Source: Onthophagus taurus
Taxonomy: Eukaryota; Arthropoda; Insecta; Coleoptera; Scarabaeidae
Length of the DNA stretch: 64,000 bases
Reading direction: 5' to 3'
Assembly (NCBI RefSeq): GCF_036711975.1
Contig: NC_091976.1
Location: forward strand, 14,570,001-14,634,000
The notes under the pieces are model-generated. The model saw only the letters and a program-made list of their open reading frames with translations, made no database searches and was not told where the DNA came from. Positions 1 to 11,600 of the stretch are shown piece by piece. The position numbers and the translations under genes were made by a program. Position 1 is the first letter of the stretch. Every line of letters begins with the position of its first letter.

Positions 1-239
1 ATAGACCACCGTATGTTGAACATTGCCTCTATTTACCTGAAGATTGTAAACCTAGGAAGAGAGAATCCTTTATTCAGGCGCTACACCAGAAAGAGCTACT
101 AATACTTTTAGGCGACGTACCATTTTTCAGAAAATGAAGATGAAGACTTGCACAAATTTTTAACACAACAGGGGAAAAAATATAACATGGAAATATCCGC
201 ATAAAAAACACAATGAATGACCACGTCTAAAGAACCAAG

Positions 240-580
240 CAGATGCAAGATAGAAATCGATAGTCAAACAAAATTTCAGTATCTGGGTACGATATAATAG
301 ACTATGGTAAGATGTCTTAGGAGGATTGCTGGGAAAACCTTATAGGACAGAGCGAAGTCCAGATATAAGAAGGGATTGCAAAGTAGAAAATATTAAGGAA
401 CTAGACTAGAGGGTACTAAACAGAAAACAAGAATGGAACCAACAGATCAACAATATAGCAACCAACAGACTTCTGGGAGTAATAAGAGACAAATCTCCTG
501 ACGACAGAAGAAGTATTAGACGACCCAAGAAAAAGAGTATTAGACCAAAGAAAAAGATGGACTCATAAAATCGGTTTAGC
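240..580 (+). pseudogene. decayed 3' end of a non-LTR retrotransposon
   Basis: Broken reading frames give the kind of text found at the 3' end of RTE/Jockey-type LINE polyproteins: a 'KFQYLGT'-like stretch near 270-290, and near 405-530 an 'LNRKQEWNQQI' to 'KSPDDRRSIRRPKK' basic tail. Stops and frameshifts run throughout, so this is a relic. No ends or target duplications are visible. The clade is a guess. Confidence 0.5.
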
Positions 581-599
581 AGTTTCAATTTGGTTTGAA

Positions 600-910
600 A
601 CACGAAATTTCATTCGTATTTGTTAAGTAATTCAAATATATCTACTGAATATGACTCATGTGAGTCAATCGTTAACTTCATTTATTTTATATTTTTAAAA
701 TTTAGATAAATTTAATCCATTTATGTATTTATCTACTGTAAAAAAACAACCTTTTGATCGCTCTATTTTATCATACATCAACGTTTTCTCCTCAAACCAC
801 TCGTCATTTTTGTAGGTTATTTATTATAGTGTATTATAAGTGTGTTGCAATATTATTGGAATAAATTCAATAAAACGTTTATAAACATTATTTTGCAAAA
901 ATGCAACAAA
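600..910. other. AT-rich stretch without recognised features
   Basis: No ORF, inverted repeat or recognisable protein remnant was seen between the LINE relic and the satellite array. It is presumably intron or flank of the calpain-D gene, whose 5' exons lie further left. Confidence 0.4.
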
Positions 911-1928
911 ATAGATTTCAAATATTCTGCCTCGGCCGCAAGCGACCTCGGCTATAATTATATACCAAGATCATGAAGGATTATCTTTGATGAGTGTGAT
1001 ATATGATGGCCAAAATTGTCTAAAATTAATATTTACAAGATATAATAAATAAAATAGATTTCAAATATTCTGCCTCGGCCGCAAGCGACCTCGGCTATGA
1101 TTATATGCCAAAATCATGAAAGATTGTCTTTGATGAGTGTGATATATGATTGCCAAAATTGTCTAAAATTAATATTTACAAGATATAATAAATAAAATCG
1201 ATTTTAAATATTCTGCCTCGGCCGCAAGCGACCTCGGCTACTATTATATGCCAAGATCATGAAGGATTGTCTTTGATGAGTATGATATATGATGGCCAAA
1301 ATTGTCTAAAATTAATATTTACAAAATATAATAAATAAAATCGATTTTAAATATTCTCCCGCGGCCGCAAGCGATCTCGGCTATGATTATATACCAAGAT
1401 CATGAAGGATTGTCTTTAATGAGTGTGATATATGATGGCCAAAATTGTCTAAAATTAATATTTACAAGATATAATAAATAAAATCGATTTTAAATATTCT
1501 GCCTCGGCCGCAAGCGACCTCGGCTATGAGTATGTGCCAAGATCATGAAAGATTGTCTTTGATGAGTGTGATATATGATGGCCAAAATTGTCTAAAATTA
1601 ATATTTACAAGATATAATAAATAAAATAGATTTCAAATATTCTGCGATTATACGCCAATATCCTACGATTATATGCCAAGATCATGAAGGATTGTCTTTG
1701 ATGAGTGTGATATATGATGGCTAAAATTGTCTAAAATTAATATTTACAAGATATAATAAACAAAATAGATTTCAAATATTCTGCCTCGGCCGCAAGCGAC
1801 CTCGGCTACGATTATATGCCAAGATCATGAAGGATTGTCTTTGATGAGTGTGATATATGATGGCCAAAATTGTCTAAAATTAATATTTACAAGATATAAT
1901 AAATAAAATAGATTTCAAATATTCTGCA
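911..1928. repeat. tandem 143-bp satellite, seven units
   Basis: Seven head-to-tail units begin at 911, 1054, 1197, 1340, 1483, 1626 and 1765, and an eighth begins at 1908 and breaks off. The spacing is exactly 143 bp except for the sixth unit (139 bp). Each unit starts ATAGATTTCAAATATTCTGC, or the variant with ATCGATTTT, and carries the GC-rich core CTCGGCCGCAAGCGACCTCG, in which CTCGGC occurs twice. The sixth unit has lost this core and has a short substitute instead. The rest is AT-rich with few differences between copies, which suggests recent homogenisation. No ORF is present. Confidence 0.93.
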
Positions 1929-2399
1929 ACTTACATACACGTATTTTCGGTTATGAAGTATTTACGAGGACCATAACATGATGGCTAACGTTGTCGTCCT
2001 GAAAGTAACATGGGTTCTGTAAAATTGTCATAACGTAGGAAGCACATAAAGCACTATAATAATCTACAAGTTATGTTATTTGTCCTGACCTTTGACACTT
2101 CTAACTCAAGTTTAAAAATTTAATAATACAAAGCCCTGTATTCCTTTAATAATTGTAGGTTACAATGACGAAAGAGGTTCATATTTGGCATACGTAATAC
2201 CATGAATACGACGAAACTATAGCATACTTATTAATAAAGTTATATATAATAGATCTTTGAACATTCTACATATACTTCTGTGATTATAAAACTTTGATGT
2301 AGTTAGGTATAAAATTTCAATATAACATTTATATTATTTATTTTTAAAAAGTGTACATAACTGTTTTAAGTTTAAACTTTTTATATTTTTTTGTGGTAG
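1929..2399. other. intron 5' of the first visible calpain-D exon
   Basis: Unique-looking AT-rich sequence ending in a long pyrimidine tract and an AG acceptor at 2398-2399. Nothing else is recognised. Confidence 0.5.
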
Positions 2400-2653
2400 T
2401 TTAAAAAATGGAACGATCTCATCACGTGGGTTTAAAGAACGCCGGTGGACCTGTGTTCAATGTTCATTCGCTTACAATTTGTTAGACGCCGGCACCTGTG
2501 AAATTTGTGATTGTTTACGTAGCGAATCATGCACAATAACCGTTACCGAAGATAGAAAACCAGATAGCATTTTAAAATGGAACGACTCCATTCAAATCCC
2601 ACCAATTGCAACTTTAGATCAAGGATTAGAGGACGATTTTCAATTAATGCCAG
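2400..2653 (+). CDS. sol: sol exon A (zinc finger)
   Basis: The acceptor follows a strong pyrimidine tract (AG at 2398-2399) and the donor is CAG|GTAAGA. The frame has codon starts at 2401+3n. It encodes a RanBP2-type finger, RRWTCVQC...CEICDC, followed by an acidic linker ending DFQLMP. One base remains at the 3' end and is completed by GA of the next exon. An ATG at 2408 is out of frame, so this is an internal exon. Confidence 0.9.
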
Positions 2654-5600
2654 GTAAGATTTCGTTATAACCCTTAAATACGGAACATAAACCCTGTGTA
2701 TCTGTTAACCATGTGTAACGCAGCAAAATTTGCTGCGCTGACACACTGATACTAGCGCACCTAAGTGAGTTAGCGCAATGTATCAACTCAATTGCGCCAT
2801 AATACAGTTGCTGGATGCATCACATCTATCTCTCGCAGGTCAACTGCGCCGGTATCGCCTGCTGTCTCGTTCCAAGTTCTAGCAAATAAAGGTTTTATAC
2901 GTCATTAAGGGCTGCAATTTTCACTTACATATTTGTAAATCTTCAAGCCACAACGGCGTGCTTTATTGCGGCAACGGTGGCGCAATTGAGTTGACTCATT
3001 TTAAAATTGGGTATCAGCGTACATAACACACTGTACTGACTTAACTCAATTGCGGCGTGCAGCGCAGTGTTACACATCTCTAATATCTGTCTGGTGGTCT
3101 CGTCTGGCAGACTACTACCGATATATTGTTCTGGTTGTTTAACGCAAATGCTGTGTTTAGTCACGCTACCGAGGTTGTGAATTTTTAATAAAACTGTATT
3201 GTTCAGAATCCCAGGCAGCTGCGCTGCCAAGGCAGTGGCTCCAGTACTAAAATAAAGTAGAATTTTAATAGGAAAGTATTATTTAGAAGCTGAGGCACTA
3301 GTTCTAATTGTTCAACACAACTACACTGTTTAGGAACAGAGGCAGTCGCGTTGCCAAGGTTGTGGTTATAGTTTTTTAATGAAAATGTATTGTTTAGGAA
3401 CCGAGGCAGTGACTTCATTACTTGAAATAAAGTACAATTTTTAATAGGAAAGCATTATTTAGAAGCCGAGGCAGTTGTCTTAGTTGTTAAACATAATTCC
3501 AGTGTTTAGCAACAGAGACAGTCGTGCCGCCGTGGTTGTGGTTCTAAATTTTTAATAAAAACGCATCGTTTTGAAGCCGAGGTAACCGTGCTGCTGAGAC
3601 AGTGGTTCTAGTACTTAAAATAAAACAGAACTTGTTGCGGGGGCATTCCTCCTAGTTTTTTTTAATACTACCAATGCATCGTTCATAAATCATTTAATCT
3701 GTGTAGTTCTTGATTTTTAACTCAAATGCAGTGTTGAGGAACAGATACAGATGCGCTGGTGAGGCAGTGGTTTAAGTTTTTTATAAGAATATATTGTTTA
3801 GAAAATGAGGCAGCGATATTGCCAACGTAATGGTTCCAGTACTTGTCGTACATGTAGTTGTTTTAACCAATGTTTTTAGGTAATCTAGATAACGTTATGG
3901 ACGTAACAACAACGTTTGAAAAATAAATATTTTTCGTTTATATGTCGTCTCTCATATGGCACCTTGGTGGTTAAGGGATAATAATACCAATTCCAGGAAT
4001 TGTTTTAATATGTATTACCCATCTTTTTAACCATATTTACAAGATTATAATTATCTTTTTTTCTGTTAACTAGGAGATTGTGTAACGGAAGAACAAATGT
4101 GGACATGTAAAAAGTGCACGTTAGTGAACAGCGGGCAATCGCTATCGTGCGAGGCGTGTTACGGTTCGAAATTAAAGTCGTTGACGATGGCCGCTGGTGG
4201 GGGTGAGATGACATTGCGTAAGGGTGAGTTTTGGTCGTGTTCGAAGTGCACGCTGAAGAATCCGCTTTTTGCCACCGCGTGCACCGCTTGCAGCACCGAC
4301 AAGACGTCGACGACGACGACGAAGCTAACTGTGATATCGCGAAGCCCCTCCCCACGACACCTACTAATTGGGGGGCCTCGCAAATCTTCCACCAACGATG
4401 CGACCTCTACCGCTTCTAAACCGACTTACGCCAAAATAAATTATCTTCAAAAAAATAGGGCGAAAATGAATTTCGAAATTGAATGTAAGATCATTTTTAT
4501 AAAGCTATTTTCTTGTTTTTTATGATTTGAATGAAAGAAAAAAATATAAAACGAAATTTTAAAAATTAAGATTGTTCTGGTGATTCGATCGAATCATCTT
4601 AAATTATATGATGTTATATTAAAAATTTAGAAATATTTAAAAATCTTATGAAAATGAGTAAGTCTTTAAAGGCTAAATTCAAATGGTGTATAATTTCATA
4701 TACTCCCTAGTCTAAAATTGTTTTATAATTCAAAAACCTGGGAGAAATCAAAAAAACTCTACCAGGCTTATATCTAAATTATATGTGAAATATAACATCT
4801 AAATAGACAAGGCGAGACCTAGGCAAGGGAGAGCAAAGAGAGAGGTTCATCAAACACATACAACATCAATTTTCTTTGCTTGAATGCTCGCGAAACAATT
4901 TCCTTGCATTCCTTGGCTCAGCTTCATTCAGTATGGATTTGAGTGATAACAATCGAATTAATAAATACAAATAGATTGTATATGTTCTATCATATTTTAT
5001 TATAGAGTAATATTTTCCTTTGTTATTTTTTCCTGTGATTAGATTATTGATATACAGGATGTAGCAAAAGTCAGTTAACCGATATTAATAAATTTATAAA
5101 AATACGTAGGCGCGAGTTCTGGCCTGTTTACCATATAGTAAATAACCGCGGTTCATGAAGCCTGTGTATTCGAGCCAAAATGGTGGTTTGACAGCTTGTC
5201 AGTGTATGTCACCACTTATTTACAAAAAGGGTACGTGTAATAATGCCGTCTTATTGCCTTTGGAGTTGCAAAAATACCAGTAAGAAGGGCTTTCGACTAT
5301 TCAGATTACCACGAGAAAAAAAAAAGAAAGGAAATTTGGCGTAATTTTATTAACAGAACGACATAGTTTTAGATTTCCCGCTTGACTTTTGAGCCTAAAT
5401 GGCGGTAAATCGCTGTACTTTGATAATCTAGGGACTTTACAGGTTAATATACGAGTACCCTAGGTCCAAGGTTTATATATTAAAGGTTGTCTAAGTTCCT
5501 ATGCTACAATACTTTGATTTAATTTGTGGGCAAGAGCAGGAGTGTTTCGTGACGTAAGCGATCACGGATTGCGCACGCAACTTCATGGCCATGTGGTGCT

Positions 5601-8600
5601 CCATGCATTTGTTTAATTTGAATTGCTTGGCGGTATTATTTTCCACATGTGACGTAATGCGCAGTATGGTTGCGTACGAACCTAGACAACCTTTTATATA
5701 TATACCTTGACCTTAGTCCGGGTCACATCGTCATGGCTACGCAAGATCATATAAAGTACACGACAGCCGACCAGATTGACCTGTTCTCAGACAAATTGTG
5801 TATAAATTGCATAAAAAGTTCTCGCAGTCCGAGTCTATTTTCGATGCGCCACGTGCCAGCTGTCTTTACCATAGGCGTGGTAAAGAATATAGCTGGCGCT
5901 AATTCAAAATTTTTAGTAAAATTGAAATGAGAAAGATTACATGATGTAATTACAGCGAATTTATATTTAAAAGACCAAAAAAATTTGAAAATTTGGGGAT
6001 CAATAAAGAGTCATAAAAACTACATTCTTAGATAGTTTAGAACTTCCATGCAATGTGGAGTTATTTTAGGGGATGACCACCCCTACATTTTTAAATAGCA
6101 ACCCCTGTCGAGTTTTACCTTATTTTAAAGGTAATGGAAAAAGAAACACAACCCCATGAACCAAAACCCGATATCTTAATTCTTTCAAGAATTATGAAGG
6201 GTTGACTACCAAATGGGAAAATAAAATGTTTTCATGCTTTTTTGCACGTTTATTACGTTTTTTATAACAAATGTTCAAATTATCGACTTTCTTTGGTCTC
6301 GCAATGACCCAAACGCTCGTGTAAGTTTTATCAAATTATTCTTACGGAAAAGGGTTACCCATTTTACCCCGTAACTTCGCAAAGGATGGCCAGAGGCAAA
6401 TGGGAAAAAACATGTAATTAATATTTTTAAACGTACTATTAGGGTACTTAATGCCCTACAAAATCGACAGGGTAGTTTTTAAATTATTCCAAAAAAGCAG
6501 AGGTAGTTTACCCCCTGAAGCCCTCAGATGTATGTGTGATATATCAATGAAAAGCTCCTTAAAAATGAATATCAGTTTACATTTACCACATTTCGATAGC
6601 TGTCTTCGTCTTCAAGCTATAAGCGAAAATATACCGCTAAACCCTAACTTTCAACCCTTATAACTCGCCCCAGGGGCTTTATTAGCACGTATAAAAAATA
6701 CGGAAACCTTATTTTAGTGCATATTATCGCTGTACCAAATTGCAACGAAATCGGTGAGGGACAGTTCCGACATTTCCTTGTTAGAAATATACAGTATGTC
6801 CCCGGATCGAGTTACAAAGAGGAAAAAAAATTTTTGTTACTGATTTTTCAAACTTATCTCAGTACACATAATGCGTCGGATATGTTCAAACTAGTAAATC
6901 GCATGAATTTTATACTCTAACTATAAAAGTTAACTAATGTAAAAATTGGACTTTTTTCTAAATTGAAAATTGAAATTGAAGTTCAATTTATGATATGTAA
7001 CCATAGAAACCATAAAAGTCAATGTACTTTCAGCAAGACAGTTGCCCAGCTTACCATTCACACATTGTGCCAAATGGTTAAATTTACAATTTCGTCAAAA
7101 ATGGATTAAACGAAATGGTCCTATTTGATGGCCAGCACGTAGTCCTGATCTTACAATTATGGATTTGAATGAGGATTTGTTCACTTACAAATAAATAATA
7201 TTTATTACTTACTTTTATTCAATTAGCCATATTTTAATTTGATTTGTCCGTATATTTATCGCTAACATAAGTTGTAACTTTTATTTTATTTTATTGGTTT
7301 CTATGGTTACATATCGTAAATTGAACTTGAAAAATTTTTAATTTAGGAAAAGTGTTATTTTTACATAAAAGTGGGAATAATTAGTTAACTTCTATAGTTA
7401 GAATATAAAGTTCGTGCGATTTAGTGATTTGAACATATCCGACGCATTATTTATGCTGAGATAAGTTTGAAAAATCAGTAATAAATTTTTTTTCCCTCTT
7501 TGTAACTCGATTCGGGGACATACTGTATACAGGATTAGTTAAAAGTATGGAGATGACGCTTTAAAGTTGTTAATATTCATTTTAAGAAATTATGTTCAAT
7601 ACAAAAATTTGTTGTATAAGTGTTTTAATTTGAGAATGCTTCAATTTTGTTTTTGTTCAATTTTTTGTGTGTTATACTTGTCCGAGTAATTTGCTCTACC
7701 ATTCGATAGAGCGTTGTTTTTTTCTCTTCTACAAATTTTTTTTTTCTCAATTTATTTTAATAACATTTGTACAAAAATAGTTTGTTCAAGTATTTACGAA
7801 TAGTAGGTACATTTCAGATAGATAAAATTATTTGCAATACAATTATCGGCCACAATCTTATCATTAAAAACATCTAATAACTAAGTAAATTGTTTAAAAT
7901 GAGGTAAAAATTAAAAGAGCTCTTTCTCAGTTTTCTAATAAATATACTTAGTACCGGTTTCGATAATTACTTATCATCATCAGCTAAATCTACAAGCGAA
8001 ATTATAATAAAGGCATATAGAAATAAATAAAATAAGTGAACTTACAGTCAAATAAAAAAATAAAAATCACAATATAAAATGTTTTAAAAACTAAAATAAC
8101 GAGAAATAAAGATGTAAAGTGGACGACACTCAACAACACTACAGGTTAAAATGGAATAATCACAAAGGAATAAAACAAGTTTCACGGATATATTAAAAAC
8201 TAGAATTTTAAGTGTGAGTATAGAGGTTTGTAAATGGAGCAAAGCTGATCATTCATTAATTTTAGATTTTTATGTTTGTGTTTATCTATCTCGAGTATCT
8301 CGAGATTTACTAAGGATACTAATGAACACACCACATTTCGTTCTTTACCTTATAATGACATAAGTTCACTTATTTTATTTCTTTATTTCTATATGCCTTT
8401 ATTATAATTTCGCTTGTAGATTTAGCTGATGATGATAAGTAATTATCGAAACCGGTACTAAGTATATTTATTAGAAAGCTGAGAAAGAGCTCTTTTAATT
8501 TTTACCTCATTTTAAATCATACACCTCAGTGATTATGGATTTACTAGAATAAGTAAATTATGTCTTCAAGTTGTCTTCCATTCATAATTTGATTTTACAA

Positions 8601-11600
8601 TCTTCGATGTTATCGAGTTTATCTTTGTAAACTTTGTTTTTACGTATACCCAAAGAAAAAAAATCTAAAGTGCTTAAATCAGGCGAACCGACGACCATTC
8701 AATGTTTCCTCTTCACCCAATTCATCCGTTTGGAAAAACGTTATCCAGGTGTTGACGAACATTTAAATCATAATGTGGTGAGGCGCCATGCTGGAACCAG
8801 TTACTGTTATTGGGAAGTTGTTCGGTCGTTTCATGTGGATGGAGCATAGCACAAGCGGGTATAATTTGATTTTGCAATAACTGCAAATACAGATTCGAAT
8901 TTAAATTGCCATTGATTTAAAAGGAACCGATAATATGACCCCTAAAATGCCAATCCAAACATTACCAATACTGGTCAAACATTGACCAGTATCTGCAGTT
9001 ATGTCTGTTTACTTTGACGGTAAGGCAAAAAGTACCTTCGTCAGAGAAAAGAATATTATTAATAGAATTTTCATTATTATTGCAAATATTTGATATTTCT
9101 TCACAAAATTGTAGTCTCCTATCAAAATCATCTTCCGTTAACTCGAATACAAGGTGTACCTTATAACTTTTCAGTTTTTAACATTGAAACAACCGATGAT
9201 TCTGAAATGTTGAGGTTGGTTGATAAATGGGGATCTTCAGATAAAGCATCCAGTTTTTATCATCGGTTTTCGTTGTTCTATGTCTACCACTTCTTGGCGA
9301 CTCTTTAACACTACCCGTTTGTTCAAAGCATGTAAAAGTTTTGGTTTTGGCAACAACAGATTTAAAAATTTATCTATATTTCTGTGCGTAATATTATATA
9401 AATTACAAACGTATTGTAAACTTCGGCGTCTATCTCCATAACCCAGCATCATCAATATTTCAATTCTTTCACGTTCACTTAAACGCGCCATTGACATGTA
9501 TTTGATGTAAACAGTAACCACAATACAGTTATATCGCTTGACTTTGTTTATCGCTTCGCTTTTATCCATATTAAATGTACCTACTATTCATAAATACTTG
9601 AACCGGCATTCTCATGTAAAAGTGTTATTAAAATAAATTTAAATAAAATACTGTCGTATGGAGAAAACATGCTCTATCGAATGGTAGAGTAAAATAAACA
9701 AGTTGATCAAAAAAACAAATTGACCAAAAACAAAATTGAAGTATTCTCAAATGTAGATAACAATTACACAACAAACTTTTGTATTGAACATAATTTCCTA
9801 AAATGAATATTTTCGACAATAAATCGTCGTCTCCATACTTTTAACTAACCCCCTGTATAATGACTAGTAATTTTTATGGATACATGAAGTAAACGAATTA
9901 AAAAAATAATACAAATTACGGTTACTTTAGAATCATTCATGCAGGTTTCTAAAGTATGTATTTGTAGACAAACTAAACGTTGACAACAAAAGTAACAGGC
10001 AGTATGACGCCATTAAGCTATGACGTTTGAGAATCCAGCTAAGCAGAACGATTAAAAAATCGATTCCTTTCGATTACACCCTTCATACACCCACATAGAT
10101 ACGCCCTCCACCGTAGTCACAGAAGATAACATGCAAGCGTTCGTCGAGACACCAACCAAATCTACACGTCGTATATGTCTTCAATTATAAATATCGGGCC
10201 GTAGTTTACGTCGCATGTTAAAAAATTTATTATCGTGCACGATTGTTGCACGCTTTTACGGATGATGACCTTAATCGTAGACTTCAGTTTTACGAGTGGA
10301 ACATTGGGTGCGCTGAAGACGACGTAAATTTCCTTCTCTGGAGTTATGAAGGAGTAGTTCGAACTGAACGGTCGAATTAACTGTTACAATTGTGTGTAAT
10401 GGGTATCTAAGAACCCCCATGTAACCATAAATGTAAAGTTAAATGTTCCCGGGATAACAGTGTGGATTGGAGTTCATCTTTGTTGGAACGGCAAATAGAT
10501 TTAAATGGAGAACTTGCAAATAATCCGCTGTTAGCAGGTATTCGATATTTCGAACAAGACGGCGTTCTGTCGTGCTTCTGACTAATAATTCGTCCTGAAG
10601 GATAAAGTGTTTGCCACCATTGAACACTTGAAACAGAATTGAAGAGGAATACTGAGCTCTAAGTAGTCACCCGCAGTTCTTTCGCAAAATCTGCGGATCC
10701 ATGCTCAAACGATACCAATTATCTGGTATACGTTTTGAACATAAGATATAACATATAAACTAAACGTTTGTTCAACAATAAATTACGTTTTTTCCTCCAG
10801 TTATTGTTTTTATTAATATCGGTTCACTGATTTGCCACACCCTGCACTTAAAATTTTATCTAATCACATATAAAATATGTGAACTTTGTTTAATTTAGAT
10901 TCCCTACAAAAGATTACTGTAAATCTAATTAATATTGACATTTAAAGGGTGCAAATGAGATTCGAGCAAATGCCAAATGTATTAAACTTCTAATAATTGC
11001 TTAAATTATATTACTTAAAAAGAAAAATTTGCTTTTAAAATGTTATTTTGCTCTATTTTTTTATACTAAAAAAAATTTGAACGAAAAGAAATTATTAAAA
11101 TCAACCCAAAAATTTTAATTTATTTATAATTGCTTTTATCATTTTTAGCATCATCAACAACCATTCTCTCGCCAACAAGTCGTCAGCAAATACTTCCGTG
11201 GCAATGTGGAGTGTGTACCTTTGAAAACTCTCGATCGCGTTCAATTTGTGATATGTGTATGAATATGCGCGTGGACATCGCCTCATCATCAAACTCCGAA
11301 GCATCTCCCCCTCCGCCCGAGCAACCACCCCGTTTAACCCAAGACGAATTAGCGAATAAACATTGGAATTACATCGTTAGGTACTGCAAATCGAAAAAAC
11401 AAAGTTTTATCGACGACACATTTCCGCCGGCTGCCACCAGCCTGTATTATTGCCCCGCCGAAAATAGCAAAGACACCAGTGTCCCCGTGATAAAATGGCG
11501 CCGATTGAAAGATATCACATTTGATGATCAGGATTCGATAAAAGATAAAGGGATGCCTTGGGCGGTTTTTCGGAAGCCAAGACCTTCTGATATCTCTCAA

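Larger units (their letters stand above)
7895..8512. mobile_element. Penelope-like foldback (inverted terminal copies)
   Basis: Two arms of about 150 bp (7895-8046 and 8360-8512) are near-perfect inverted copies, separated by about 310 bp without coding potential. Each arm carries the Penelope terminal signature ACCGGTTTCG...CATCATCAG, which on the complementary strand is a hammerhead core. The foldback lies inside the 7530-9855 mariner. No reverse transcriptase or endonuclease is present, so it is non-autonomous. Confidence 0.75.
7530..9855 (-). mobile_element. mariner-type element with about 290-bp TIRs
   Basis: The inverted repeats run from 7530 to about 7815 and from about 9565 to 9855. 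Both end in CAGG...TTAGTTAAAAGTATGG and are flanked by TA (7528-7529, 9856-9857). The inner ends share 'AAGTATTTACGAATAGTAGG'. A minus-strand mariner transposase relic fills 8620-9530. A Penelope foldback (7895-8512) is inserted in its 3' part. Its left TA directly abuts the right TA of the 6792-7525 element. Confidence 0.87.
5055..10844 (+). mobile_element. old mariner-type element with nested insertions
   Basis: The two ends match as inverted repeats over about 35 bp: CAGGATGTAGCAAAAGTCAG at 5055 and, on the other strand, CAGGGTGTGGCAAATCAGTG ending at 10844. Both continue into ACCGATATTAATAAA. The left end is preceded by TA; the right flank is CA. Inside are a THAP-like N-terminal fragment (5242-5390), mariner/IS630-type transposase text (10090-10560), and two complete younger elements (6792-7525 and 7530-9855). 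Without the nested DNA the element would be about 2.7 kb. Stops and frameshifts make it inactive. Confidence 0.7.

Noticed and set aside
911..1928. Hammerhead in the 143-bp satellite (TTTGATGAGTG resembles the CTGATGA box)
   Set aside because: No GAAA box at the right distance and no closing stems.
911..1928. CRISPR-like array
   Set aside because: Units are fully repeated without unique spacers, in a eukaryotic genome.
2408..2480. ATG at 2408 as the start of a short gene
   Set aside because: Out of frame with the zinc finger and follows a strong splice acceptor; the frame stops after about 26 codons.
2943..3418. Minus-strand ORFs in the intronic minisatellite
   Set aside because: Their repeated protein text follows the DNA repeat; no family resemblance.
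5670..5930. 86-codon plus ORF as a gene
   Set aside because: No motif, no initiation context, lies within a decayed transposon.
9237..9441. Plus-strand ORFs at 9090-9441
   Set aside because: They mirror the minus-strand mariner transposase relic.
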